Origin: CAYFFO01 sp964342485
GTDB taxonomy: Bacteria; Chloroflexota; Dehalococcoidia; Lucifugimonadales; CAJWER01
Length of the DNA stretch: 16,490 nt
Direction: 5' to 3'
NCBI GenBank assembly: GCA_964342485.1
Contig: CAYFFO010000036.1
Coordinates: 1-16,490, forward strand
Shown: one piece after another, positions 7,087 through 15,058 of the stretch
How the letters are laid out: each line of letters starts with the position of its first letter
How positions within the stretch are numbered: the first letter of the stretch is position 1
Notes under the pieces: generated by a model
Told to the model about the DNA's origin: nothing
The model's database searches: none
The model's input: only the letters and a program-made list of their open reading frames with translations
Translations under genes and position numbers: made by a program

Positions 7087-7938
7087 TCACTCAGCCATTG
7101 TTTCATCCACGAAATGCATGAAAAGGGGTTTTGCTTCATCAGGAAGTTTTGAAAAGACCGATTTTGAAATTCTTCTTGTTAGGCTATCCTTTCCATCTGT
7201 TTCTAATACTATTCGTTGACGGTCAGGATGGCCTTGTTCTTGAACATTTAAGTTTAACCACCAAGGGGCATATCTGACACTGATAGCTATTCTGGGATTA
7301 GGATCTCTATTTTCTGCAACTGAATGCCATAGTCTGCTATCGTAAAGGAAAACATCTCCCGGATTTCCAACAATATTGATTTCATTTGGATGGCTTGATT
7401 TTGATATATCGCCCATATCACTTGATGGATTATCAGGAATCAAGTGGCTTCTTGGCACTATCAATGTACCACCAGTTTTGTCTGTAAATTTGGTTAACAT
7501 GATTAGGCATGATAGATGCATAATGGCGTTTGGGTAAGGAGCTGGTACATGAGATGCGACTGTTTGGTTAAAAGGCCAGTCGGCATGCCAATACCCACGT
7601 TCATTTCCAGGGAAATTGACTAGACCACCAATTGTAGAAATACGAAAATGCTTACCTATCAGGTTTTCTGCAGTATGTGTAATATTTTTATCTATTAAAT
7701 ATTTTGATAATTTTGGAAGGATAGGATCGAAATTAGAAATGCTACCTACACCTTTGGCACTTACTATGTGCCCTTTTTTCCTAGTGTGTTCAAGGAATGC
7801 TTCTTTTTCAGAACGTTCCTTCAACTCTGTTTCTGTGATGTATTTTGCAAAAAAATTTGAGTCGTCTGCTGGGATTACATTTTTTATTATGAAACCACCT
7901 TCAGTTTGAATTTCATGGATAATACTTTGATTTGACAT
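7087..7938 (-). CDS. Phytanoyl-CoA dioxygenase (PhyH) family Fe(II)/2-oxoglutarate oxygenase
   Basis: A 283-aa double-stranded beta-helix oxygenase of the PhyH family. The iron site is complete: H118-x-D120 in Y-W-H-A-D-W, and H205 in L-W-H-S. R216, in N-P-R-I-A-I-S-V-R-Y, is the expected 2-oxoglutarate carboxylate anchor. The W-x-x-D-W and G-G-T-L-I-V-P-R-S-H (156-165) segments are typical. Such enzymes hydroxylate an unactivated carbon of a lipid, small acid or natural product using O2 and 2-oxoglutarate; the substrate is unknown. The ATG has GAGG about 6 nt upstream on the minus strand. It lies 49 nt downstream of the alcohol dehydrogenase gene in the same orientation, so a two-gene operon is likely, in which an alcohol made by the oxygenase could be oxidised by its neighbour (inference). 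Confidence 0.87.
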   Translation of the reverse strand: MSNQSIIHEIQTEGGFIIKNVIPADDSNFFAKYITETELKERSEKEAFLEHTRKKGHIVSAKGVGSISNFDPILPKLSKYLIDKNITHTAENLIGKHFRISTIGGLVNFPGNERGYWHADWPFNQTVASHVPAPYPNAIMHLSCLIMLTKFTDKTGGTLIVPRSHLIPDNPSSDMGDISKSSHPNEINIVGNPGDVFLYDSRLWHSVAENRDPNPRIAISVRYAPWWLNLNVQEQGHPDRQRIVLETDGKDSLTRRISKSVFSKLPDEAKPLFMHFVDETMAE

Positions 7939-7987
7939 TAATACCTCATAAATCTTCGATTATAGGTATCCAACTTTACCATCAAGA

Positions 7988-9070
7988 TTACTCGAATGTT
8001 AGGGTGCTTCGGGCTACTTCCCCGTTACCAAGTGCAACAAAAGCATCGTTAACGTCTTCGAGGATATAAGTTTTGGATATTAATTCATCTAGTCTTAATT
8101 TACCTGATTTATATAGATTGAGAAGTCTGTTGAAGGTAATTTTTGGTTGAGCACTACCGTACATCGAACCCATAACAATTTTTTCTTGCATTAATTCACG
8201 GGCATCTACAGTGACAGGAGTGTTAGAAGGAGCATGCCCAACCCATATGGATATACCACGGCTTCTTGTACATTGTATGCTCTGGATAAAAGGCTTTTCT
8301 ACCAAACCAATAGCTTCGAATGCATAATGAGCCCCTTGACCGTTACATATTTCAATTATCTTTGCGACGGGGTCTTCTTTGGACGCATTTATAGTATGGG
8401 TTGCACCGAATTCTTTTGCTAAATCCAATTTATTATCCAGCAAATCAACAGCTATAATTGTAGTGGCTCCGGCCAAATGACATCCTTGGATTACGTTCAA
8501 ACCCACGCCGCCTGCTCCAAAAATAGCTGCACTTGTACCAGGTTGTACCTTTGCTGTATTTATTGCTGCTCCAACCCCAGTTGTTACTCCACAACCTACC
8601 AATGCTGCTTGTGGGAAAGGGATATCCTTATGGATTGCTATTGCTGCAGATTCTGGAACGACCTGATGGGTGCTAAAGCTTCCAATACCAGACATAGGAT
8701 TAATTGCTTCACCATTTTTACGAACCCTGGGCCATTGCTTCACCTTTCGTTGGTCGTTACACAAAGCAGGCCATCCAGATATGCACATTTCACAGAAACC
8801 ACAATTTGCCCGCCAGGATAGTACTACGTGGTCCCCTATTTTTACGTTATGTACATTACGACCCACTGCTTCGACTATCCCTGATCCTTCGTGACCCAAA
8901 ATTATTGGTAAAGGAAGATGAGTCCATTCTCCTTTTACAACATGCCAATCGGAATGACAAACGCCGCTGGCAACCATCTTTATTAAAACTTCTTCATGGC
9001 CAGGTTCATTGAGATCCATTTGTTCAATAATTAAGTTTGTATCAGCTTTATATAGGACTGCAGCTTTCAT
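7988..9070 (-). CDS. Zinc-dependent alcohol dehydrogenase (MDR superfamily)
   Basis: A 360-aa medium-chain dehydrogenase/reductase. Catalytic zinc ligands are C38 (G-V-C-H-S-D), H60 with E61 (L-G-H-E-G-S-G) and C160 (V-G-C-G-V-T-T-G). The structural zinc lobe has four cysteines, C90, C93, C96 and C104. The Rossmann motif G-A-G-G-V-G lies at 185-190 and D209 at the end of the second strand indicates NAD rather than NADP preference. The arrangement is that of the class I/III-like zinc ADHs, normal length about 360-375 aa. The start is supported by AGGGG about 7 nt before ATG. It is the first gene of a probable operon with the PhyH oxygenase. The exact alcohol substrate cannot be told from sequence. 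Confidence 0.92.
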   Translation of the reverse strand: MKAAVLYKADTNLIIEQMDLNEPGHEEVLIKMVASGVCHSDWHVVKGEWTHLPLPIILGHEGSGIVEAVGRNVHNVKIGDHVVLSWRANCGFCEMCISGWPALCNDQRKVKQWPRVRKNGEAINPMSGIGSFSTHQVVPESAAIAIHKDIPFPQAALVGCGVTTGVGAAINTAKVQPGTSAAIFGAGGVGLNVIQGCHLAGATTIIAVDLLDNKLDLAKEFGATHTINASKEDPVAKIIEICNGQGAHYAFEAIGLVEKPFIQSIQCTRSRGISIWVGHAPSNTPVTVDARELMQEKIVMGSMYGSAQPKITFNRLLNLYKSGKLRLDELISKTYILEDVNDAFVALGNGEVARSTLTFE

Positions 9071-9278
9071 GTTTAACCCCTGTTTTTGACTGGATACAAT
9101 ATTATCAGTATTCTTTCTTGTTTGATTTAAAGGTAATAATTGTTAGTCATAAAATAGATTAATCCAATATCGTAATATGCAATTGTTTATCCCTGATATT
9201 AAGTTATATATAGACCAATCAGAAACCGGATTTATCTTATCATCCAAATAAAGAGTACCTAAATCGTGTTTTGACAAG
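9071..9278. other. Non-coding sequence upstream of the alcohol dehydrogenase, ending at a scaffold gap
   Basis: AT-rich sequence that should contain the promoter of the minus-strand ADH-PhyH unit. No confident -35/-10 pair or operator is visible. On the minus strand a 45-codon frame (9143-9278) is open into the gap and could be the 3' end of another gene, but its length is marginal for AT-rich DNA and I do not recognise it. Confidence 0.5.
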
Positions 9279-9378
9279 NNNNNNNNNNNNNNNNNNNNNN
9301 NNNNNNNNNNNNNNNNNNNNNNNNNNNNNNNNNNNNNNNNNNNNNNNNNNNNNNNNNNNNNNNNNNNNNNNNNNNNNN
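9279..9378. other. Assembly gap (100 N)
   Basis: A second run of exactly 100 Ns, a scaffold join of unknown size. It removes the start of the plus-strand gene at 9380 and possibly the start of a minus-strand gene ending at 9143. The adjacency of the two sides is therefore not certain. Confidence 0.95.
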
Positions 9379-9379
9379 T

Positions 9380-9895
9380 GAGACTACTGATAACGTCATC
9401 AAGGTTCATGGACAATGGACAGTAACTATCACCAATCCTGATGGGACCTTGGAGACAAAGCACGATTTTGATAATGATATTACTTATTTAGGGAACCGGA
9501 TATTAATAGGATTACTAGCTGGAGAAACTTCAGTAATCAAAGGCCAGACTCCGGAACTCAATGGCTGGTCTATCCGCCTAGTAGAAGATTCCTCTTCCAA
9601 TGAAAATGTTAGCTGTAAAGAATATCCTGTTTTATATTATCCAGTGATTCCAGATCTAATTGTGGTTTCAGAGAATACAGATTTGATGTTAAATGATTCA
9701 TTCCCTTCGTTGTTACGATTATCTGGTACTTGTACTATTGAACTAGGTCAATTGACCGGTGTTTCACTTACAGGTGTTAAAACAAATGTTAGCCTAGGAG
9801 GAGTTACAGCGGAGTTTACTGAAGCCAGTTTAGATCCAATTCCTCTGCTGCAGGGACAGCTAGTTAGTTTTAATGTCGAAATCAGCTTTCAATAA
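9380..9895 (+). CDS. Beta-rich protein of unknown function, 5' end lost in gap (partial)
   Basis: The frame is open from the gap edge through 171 residues to TAA at 9893-9895. An internal TTG at 9449 would give a 148-aa protein, but in-frame coding clearly continues upstream: V-x-G-x-W-T-V-T-I followed by N-P-D-G-T. That motif typifies the conserved front part of a family of uncharacterised bacterial proteins (a W-x-x-x-x-x-N-P-D-G-T strand, a helix ending L-x-G-L-L-A-G, then W-S-I-R-L). The C-terminal part is a series of short beta strands rich in T, V and L, ending in G-Q-L-V-S-F-N-V-E-I-S-F. The missing N-terminus may carry a signal peptide, which I cannot see. Function unknown. Its 3' end faces the enolase-superfamily gene, with a stem-loop between them. 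Confidence 0.65.
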   Translation, partial: ETTDNVIKVHGQWTVTITNPDGTLETKHDFDNDITYLGNRILIGLLAGETSVIKGQTPELNGWSIRLVEDSSSNENVSCKEYPVLYYPVIPDLIVVSENTDLMLNDSFPSLLRLSGTCTIELGQLTGVSLTGVKTNVSLGGVTAEFTEASLDPIPLLQGQLVSFNVEISFQ

Positions 9896-9896
9896 T

Positions 9897-9929
9897 TAGG
9901 GAGTGTTTACAAACACTTCTTAATCCCTA
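9897..9929. terminator. Stem-loop between convergent genes, putative bidirectional terminator
   Basis: AGTGTT (9902-9907) and AACACT (9912-9917) form a perfect stem around a 4-nt loop. Outside them TAGGGA (9897-9902) and TCCCTA (9924-9929) can pair, with a 6-nt unpaired stretch on one side. It begins 2 nt after the stop of the upstream plus-strand gene and ends 12 nt before the end of the minus-strand enolase-superfamily gene. The position fits a shared terminator, but no strong T-run follows on either strand. Confidence 0.45.
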
Positions 9930-9940
9930 TAGGAATCTTG

Positions 9941-11113
9941 TTATTCGTCAAGGTCAATGGGTTCTCCAGGACTAACAGATATTAACCCTGCACCTCTCCT
10001 TCTACCTGATGGTAATCCAGACCATTTTCTACTACGATTTGGTTCGGACATATTTAGAGACCTTTCATCTATTTGTAGACCGCTGCCAGGAGTATTCCCA
10101 AGGACAATATATCCGTCTTCAATTTTTGAATCTGTTGACAGGATACCGGCATCTCGGTCATGAAATATTTCCAACATAATATGGTTTGGAATAGCACTTG
10201 CAGCGGGTGCCATATAATTTACGGGTGAATTCATTACGGAAACGGGTATTTCAAATCCATATGCCATGTCTGCTACTTTCATTAGGCCGGTGATTCCCCC
10301 TGTACGTATACCAACCTGCACTATGTCAACTGCTTCCTGTTCGATCAATGGCATAAAATCTTTAATGTCACTTAGGTTTTCTCCAGTAGCAACAGCAGCC
10401 GTAATACTTTTAGATACTCGTTTTAAACCCCTGTAGTCCCACCTTCTGGCTGGTTCTTCTGCCCAGAAAATCTCAAATTGTTCTTCAATCAAACGGATGT
10501 GGCGTATAGCCTGTTTTGGCGACCAGTATTCGTTTGAATCTATGAGGAGCTGAACTGGTTTGCCAGACTTTTTTAAAGCCTGTTCCATAATTCCAATTCG
10601 TCTTATGTCTGCTTCTATATCTAGTCCAACCTTTAGTTTACCTGCAGATATACCTTTCAACGCGGCCCCTTCGTAAAAATCATAAATTTCTTCATCTGAG
10701 AGGGGTAAATCTATGCCGCTAGCATAGCTTCTTACATATCTAGAGGAGCCTCCTAGAGTTTTCCACAGAGGTTCATTGTTAATTTTCGATTTAAGGTCCC
10801 ACATTGCAATATCTATTAAACCAACAGCACTGTTCATTAGACCTTCGTTGCCACCTTTGAAAATCGCATCGATTAGCCTTTTCCAAAGTCCCTTTACTCC
10901 TCTTGGATCCTTGCCGATAAGAAATGGTTCCAAACTTTCAACAGATGTTTTGGATGATGGTTCTCCAACTGCTATTCCAGAAATATCTTCATCTGTATCG
11001 ATGTAAAGAACCATTCCAGATTGATCTATTTTCCCCTCAGGAAAATTCGCATCTCCCATTTTTCGGTCTAGCTGGAAGTGATACTCTTTCATACGTATTC
11101 CAGTGATTTTCAT
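9941..11113 (-). CDS. Mandelate racemase/muconate lactonizing enzyme-type enolase superfamily protein
   Basis: A 390-aa protein with the N-terminal capping domain (about 1-125) and (beta/alpha)7-beta barrel of the enolase superfamily. Visible site residues are the K-x-K pair K159/K161 in G-K-L-K-V-G, the metal ligands D192 (I-D-S-N), E219/E220 (A-E-E-P) and E245 (T-G-E-N). These support Mg-assisted alpha-proton abstraction from a carboxylate. The Asp-His dyad usual in mandelate racemase and sugar-acid dehydratases is not seen: the strand-6 Asp region reads V-Q-V-G-I-R (265-270) and the strand-7 P-V-x-x-H region reads P-V-S-V-M (290-294). The C-terminal tail (about 360-390) is Arg/Ser/Gly-rich. 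ATG is preceded by GGGAG about 9 nt upstream. It is transcribed divergently from the CehA-like hydrolase. Racemase, dehydratase or cycloisomerase activity remains open. Confidence 0.87.
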   Translation of the reverse strand: MKITGIRMKEYHFQLDRKMGDANFPEGKIDQSGMVLYIDTDEDISGIAVGEPSSKTSVESLEPFLIGKDPRGVKGLWKRLIDAIFKGGNEGLMNSAVGLIDIAMWDLKSKINNEPLWKTLGGSSRYVRSYASGIDLPLSDEEIYDFYEGAALKGISAGKLKVGLDIEADIRRIGIMEQALKKSGKPVQLLIDSNEYWSPKQAIRHIRLIEEQFEIFWAEEPARRWDYRGLKRVSKSITAAVATGENLSDIKDFMPLIEQEAVDIVQVGIRTGGITGLMKVADMAYGFEIPVSVMNSPVNYMAPAASAIPNHIMLEIFHDRDAGILSTDSKIEDGYIVLGNTPGSGLQIDERSLNMSEPNRSRKWSGLPSGRRRGAGLISVSPGEPIDLDE

Positions 11114-11185
11114 GTTAATTATCTCCCATTTTCATTAGCAGGTTGAACATGGTGCAAATTATACTTTGGTATGTCAATATCAACC

Positions 11186-11210
11186 ATTGTTTAAACCTTA
11201 GTTAAACAAT
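11186..11210. promoter_or_regulatory. Perfect 9-bp inverted repeat, candidate operator in a divergent promoter region
   Basis: ATTGTTTAA (11186-11194) and TTAAACAAT (11202-11210) are exact reverse complements with a 7-nt spacer. The repeat lies near the middle of the 203-nt region between the divergent starts at 11113 (-) and 11317 (+). On the minus strand a TATAAT is present at 11163-11158, so the repeat would overlap or adjoin the -35 region of the enolase-superfamily promoter. The size and symmetry fit a dimeric repressor or activator site. No regulator gene is in the window, so the cognate protein is unknown. Confidence 0.5.
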
Positions 11211-11258
11211 TCATTTATATCTCAATGACAGTTTACAATCGATTCTGAAACAAATTTG

Positions 11259-11267
11259 TGATATAAC
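11259..11267 (+). promoter_or_regulatory. Candidate extended -10 element for the CehA-like gene
   Basis: TGATATAAC on the plus strand matches an extended -10 (TG-n-TATAAT) at five of six -10 positions, 49 nt upstream of the GTG start. No convincing -35 is at the usual distance. A perfect 10-bp palindrome ACAAATTTGT (11250-11259) abuts it and could be a second binding site or chance in AT-rich DNA. Confidence 0.3.
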
Positions 11268-11316
11268 TTGCATCTTAATCTAGCTTTGTTAGCTATTGAA
11301 AGAGAGAATTTTTAAA

Positions 11317-13821
11317 GTGAACGAATATGAGCCAGTTGATATATCTAATGTATGTAATTCCCAACTAGATGTTTTAAAGTCTGAAACTGATCCTGTACCA
11401 GGGTTGCAATCACTTAGAGGGTTACCTTTCTTAATAGGAAATCCAGTTGTCGATTCTGATAGTAAAAGATTAATAGTATTGAATGGACAGGATTCTCCTG
11501 TGCGAATCAAGGTAAATAGGCCTGCCATAAATATTGTGTTTGCACATACGCAATTAGAAACAAACGTTGTTCAAGATGGGCGCTGGGGCTCTCAGGTAGC
11601 TGACTATGTTTTTCATATAGATGGGGAAGAAGATATTACAGTCCCTGTCAGGGAAAGATTTGAGATTGGAGTTGTGCCAGGTGAGGGCACTATACCAGGT
11701 GGAATAACTCCACAGTTTAGTTCAGTTACAGATATGTACCCGGAAATGATGCCTAGGTATGAGGGTGAATTTGGCCGCGCAGGTTGGCGTTTGATGGAAT
11801 CCAGAGGAGCAGGAACTCGATGGTATTACCTTTGGTGTTGGAAAAATCCTGTGCCTTCAAAGGTTGTGGAGTACATTGATATAATTCCTAAAGGTCCAAG
11901 ATTCGCAGTTTCCGGATTAACTCTTGGACATGTTAAAGAACATCCTTTTGCTCGAGAAGGACGCGTTCCTGCAATAATTACACTGAAAAATGAGACACCC
12001 AGTTCTTCATACAAAGATATTCGTGTAGATGTTGATAGAGGTATATCTTCTTATACTCAGTCCCTACCTGATCAACCTTTAAGCGAATTCCTGGAAAGTC
12101 CTTATAAGGGTTGGGGACAGGTTGCAAATAGTAGCTCGAATCCCTCATACGTGAATTTATCTGCTATACCATCAGCTACACTCACGGTTTTTCAAGGCGA
12201 TAATGAAATTGGGGACGTTAAGTGGGGGGATCTTCAGTCTAGCGGTTGTATTGAAACTGAAAATTTGAAGATTGAACTTTTTGAAAAAGGCAGGAACTGG
12301 GTAAAAGTCAGGGTTATTGATGATTCTGATGGATTGCCAGTACCGTGCAGGATTCACTTTAGATCGATACATGGTATTCCATATCAACCATACGGACATC
12401 ATAATCATATAAATTCGGAGCTAGATACATTCAACTATGATGTGGGTGGTGATGTGAGACTGGGTGGTCAAACTTATGCATATATCGATGGTTATTGCGA
12501 AGGTTGGTTGCCCTTAGGTGAAGTCGTGGTGGATATAGCAAGAGGAATCGAATATGAACCGGTACGTCAGATTATTGAAATCAAACCTGGACAAAATGAG
12601 CTTGAATTAAGTATAAACCGCTGGATAAATATGAAAGATAAGGGCTGGTATAGCGGGGATGCCCATGTTCATTTCCTGTCAGCTCAAGGTGCCCTTACAG
12701 AAGCAAAAGCTGAAGATGTAAATGTGGTTAATGTTTTGCAGTGCCAGTGGGGTAGCTTGTTTACAGGCACAGAAGAATTTACTGGGCTTCCTCATATGAT
12801 GGGAGACACTGATTACGTGGCATACGTGGGACAGGAAAACCGGCAAAATCTTATGGGACATCTTATCCTTATGGGGTTGAAAAGACACATCATGCCGTGG
12901 TGTACCGATGGCCCAGGTGAAGCTGAGATTGGCGGGTCTATGGAATCAACCTTGAGTGAATGGGCAGATAAATGCCACGAACAGGGAGGCACAGTTGCAG
13001 CTGCACATTTTTGGGGACTTAACAGAGAAGCAGCTTCTTTGGTTGCGACCGGTAGACTGGATGCAATTGAATTAAAGGGACACCAGAACAAGTTTCCCCA
13101 CGATGAGTATTACCGAGTACTTAATAGTGGATATAGGATCCCTATCATTGGCGGGACAGACAAAATGAGTAGCGAAGTAGCACTTGGCTTCTGGAGAACA
13201 TATGTCAGGATGGGTAAACACGATGAATTTACTTATGAATCATGGTGTAAGAATATGAAGCTTGGTAGAACTTTTATGACGTCTGGTCCTATTATTGATT
13301 TTTCTGTAGAGGGTGAACAAATAGGAGAAACCATTTCCCTAGATAAGTCTGGATATGTAGAGGTGGAAGTATCTGCTGAAAGCGTATTGCCTATACATCG
13401 GCTTGATATCATTGTAAATGGAAAAGTTGTAGCAACAACTCAATCTGTTGAGGGCAAACGTAATCTTGAAATCAAAGAACAGGTGAAGATAGATAATCAT
13501 TCATGGATTGCAGTACGGTGTGGCAGCCCTGACTATTTCGGTGATCCTGACTATGACGAAATGAAAAGAGGAATATACGCCCATACTTCACCTGTATACG
13601 TAGAGGTGGATGGGGATTGGTATATGTTTGACAGAAATACCTTGGAACATATGCTGACTGTAGTCAACGGTGACATCGAGTATATCGAGTCTACATCTTC
13701 ACAGTATAGTAATGGCAATGTAACTCATCATCACGGTGAGGATGATCATTTAGATTGGCTAAAGCGACCTTTCCTTGAAGCAAGAGAGTTACTTGTAAAC
13801 CGATTAACCACCGGTAAATAA
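11317..13821 (+). CDS. CehA/McbA-type PHP-domain metallohydrolase
   Basis: An 834-aa protein. The second half (about 440-690) is a PHP-type metal hydrolase domain like that of CehA and McbA (carbaryl hydrolases): W-Y-S-G-D-A-H-V-H gives H450 and H452, then G-Q-E-N-R with E507, A-H-F-W-G with H564, and G-G-T-D with D615. Before it lies a strand-rich region with a His-rich Y-G-H-H-N-H segment and L-G-G-Q-T-Y-A-Y-I-D-G, which in CehA-like proteins directly precedes the catalytic domain. The first about 300 residues are not recognised in detail. The C-terminal region (about 655-740) is a beta-sandwich-like segment. The frame can begin at TTG 11296, but GTG 11317 is preferred because GAGAG lies 10 nt before it. 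No signal peptide is visible. Reaction class is likely ester, carbamate or phosphoester hydrolysis; the substrate is unknown. Confidence 0.8.
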   Translation: MNEYEPVDISNVCNSQLDVLKSETDPVPGLQSLRGLPFLIGNPVVDSDSKRLIVLNGQDSPVRIKVNRPAINIVFAHTQLETNVVQDGRWGSQVADYVFHIDGEEDITVPVRERFEIGVVPGEGTIPGGITPQFSSVTDMYPEMMPRYEGEFGRAGWRLMESRGAGTRWYYLWCWKNPVPSKVVEYIDIIPKGPRFAVSGLTLGHVKEHPFAREGRVPAIITLKNETPSSSYKDIRVDVDRGISSYTQSLPDQPLSEFLESPYKGWGQVANSSSNPSYVNLSAIPSATLTVFQGDNEIGDVKWGDLQSSGCIETENLKIELFEKGRNWVKVRVIDDSDGLPVPCRIHFRSIHGIPYQPYGHHNHINSELDTFNYDVGGDVRLGGQTYAYIDGYCEGWLPLGEVVVDIARGIEYEPVRQIIEIKPGQNELELSINRWINMKDKGWYSGDAHVHFLSAQGALTEAKAEDVNVVNVLQCQWGSLFTGTEEFTGLPHMMGDTDYVAYVGQENRQNLMGHLILMGLKRHIMPWCTDGPGEAEIGGSMESTLSEWADKCHEQGGTVAAAHFWGLNREAASLVATGRLDAIELKGHQNKFPHDEYYRVLNSGYRIPIIGGTDKMSSEVALGFWRTYVRMGKHDEFTYESWCKNMKLGRTFMTSGPIIDFSVEGEQIGETISLDKSGYVEVEVSAESVLPIHRLDIIVNGKVVATTQSVEGKRNLEIKEQVKIDNHSWIAVRCGSPDYFGDPDYDEMKRGIYAHTSPVYVEVDGDWYMFDRNTLEHMLTVVNGDIEYIESTSSQYSNGNVTHHHGEDDHLDWLKRPFLEARELLVNRLTTGK

Positions 13822-13924
13822 ACCTATAAAATTGCGAAGATATTGGTTTTATACAGATTCCTATTAGATATAAGGTCGAATATGAATTAACCGTATACCA
13901 ATTTGATCAGATTTATGTATTGTA

Positions 13925-15052
13925 TCAACCGCCAGGAATGTATAGGGTCCGGTCTTTTACTGGTAATTCCACCCTTGCGCCGCCCAGCAGATCGGAGTGT
14001 GCTACACCAAACTGAGTTTCCACTGCTTGCATAGTGACATCGATGTTTCCAGTAGTACGCTCTCCTGTTTCTATTTCATTGATAATATTTTTTATGGTTG
14101 ATACGGTTGGGCTATCTCCAGATGGTCTGATCTCGATTTCTTCGACGGTAGATGCTCCTTTTCCTGCTCGCCTTATCTTGAATGTATCTCCGTTTTCCCA
14201 TGAGTAGGCTTTTCCTTCTGTTCCATAAATCTCTATGTCATATGTTCCTGCCGGCAGGAATAATCCTTCAACTCCACCTTTGAACCCTACTCTGAAATAT
14301 CCAACCATTGGATCAGCTATTTCTTCTCCTTCAGGGGGAGGAAAGCTATGTGATTCAGCATCATATTCTGGGAATCCGCTGATCGGAGACCTCCCACGGC
14401 GTTTTGGTCCAGATGATCTGCCTCCTTCAAGCAAATCTCCTTTTTTCACTAAGGTCCCTTCAACCCAAATTGGTTCTGGATCGCCTAGTTGCATTTGCAC
14501 AAGATCTATAGTGTGAGGATGGTGTTTTATTAAATCAGTATGAGTTAACATAACAGCGTACCGTGGTTCTCCTATTTGACCGCTGGCAATAGCCTCAGCC
14601 ATCTTTACGTAGCCGTCATGATGTCGTCTCATAGCTCCCCAGTTGAAAGCTACTTTGTTTGAAATAATAGCATTTCTAATTTTGTCAGCTTCAGCTAGAG
14701 ATGCACATAAACCTTTTTCAGCGTAGATACCCTTAACACCATTTTCTGCCGCAAAAATAATTGGATCTGCTCGATTTACAGATGGGGTTGTTACACTTAC
14801 AATATCGGGTTTTTCTTTTTCAATCATTTCCCGATAATCTAAATACGTTTTATCTACTCCGAATCTTTCGCTAAATCTTTTTAAGCGTTCTTCTCCCCGG
14901 TTTGCTACTGCGATTACTGAAGTGGTATCGAGGAACTCATAGGAGCTAAAATGTCCATATGGGCTTGAAAAAGAATTATCAGGCACCTCGTCTTGTATCA
15001 ATCCTCCCATTCTACCGGTTCCGATAATAGCTACCTTATATTTGTATGTCAT
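13925..15052 (-). CDS. Gfo/Idh/MocA family NAD(P)-dependent oxidoreductase
   Basis: A 375-aa protein with an N-terminal Rossmann fold (A-I-I-G-T-G-R-M-G-G, 8-17) and a C-terminal alpha/beta domain of the Gfo/Idh/MocA family, which oxidises or epimerises sugars, inositols and related compounds. The usual cofactor motif E-K-P reads E-K-G here (E112, K113, G114). The catalytic segment D-x-x-x-H is represented by H178-P-H180-T-I-D183. A loop at about 204-240 is rich in Gly, Ser, Arg and Pro (G-G-R-S-S-G, R-R-G-R-S), unlike the compact standard domain. ATG is preceded by GAGGTAGG, which lies inside an inverted repeat. It follows another Gfo/Idh/MocA gene on the same strand after a 101-nt spacer. 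Substrate unknown. Confidence 0.85.
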   Translation of the reverse strand: MTYKYKVAIIGTGRMGGLIQDEVPDNSFSSPYGHFSSYEFLDTTSVIAVANRGEERLKRFSERFGVDKTYLDYREMIEKEKPDIVSVTTPSVNRADPIIFAAENGVKGIYAEKGLCASLAEADKIRNAIISNKVAFNWGAMRRHHDGYVKMAEAIASGQIGEPRYAVMLTHTDLIKHHPHTIDLVQMQLGDPEPIWVEGTLVKKGDLLEGGRSSGPKRRGRSPISGFPEYDAESHSFPPPEGEEIADPMVGYFRVGFKGGVEGLFLPAGTYDIEIYGTEGKAYSWENGDTFKIRRAGKGASTVEEIEIRPSGDSPTVSTIKNIINEIETGERTTGNIDVTMQAVETQFGVAHSDLLGGARVELPVKDRTLYIPGG

Positions 15053-15058
15053 AGTTGG

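Noticed and set aside
8704..9012. Plus-strand frames inside the alcohol dehydrogenase gene
   Set aside because: They lie antisense to a complete, motif-verified enzyme and show no recognisable domain or ribosome-binding site.
9143..9463. A minus-strand frame running through the second N run
   Set aside because: It spans 100 unknown bases and overlaps, antisense, the in-frame coding at 9380-9895. Only the 9143-9278 part could be a real gene end, and it is too short to support.
11158..11177. TTGACA and TATAAT both on the minus strand upstream of the enolase-superfamily gene
   Set aside because: They are only 8 nt apart, so they cannot be a -35/-10 pair; the TATAAT alone may still be a -10.
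13822..13924. Possible hairpin between the CehA-like gene and the oxidoreductase (ATTGG...TATAC with GTATACCAAT)
   Set aside because: The pairing needs a 3-nt bulge and a loop of nearly 40 nt, and no T-run follows, so it is not a convincing terminator.
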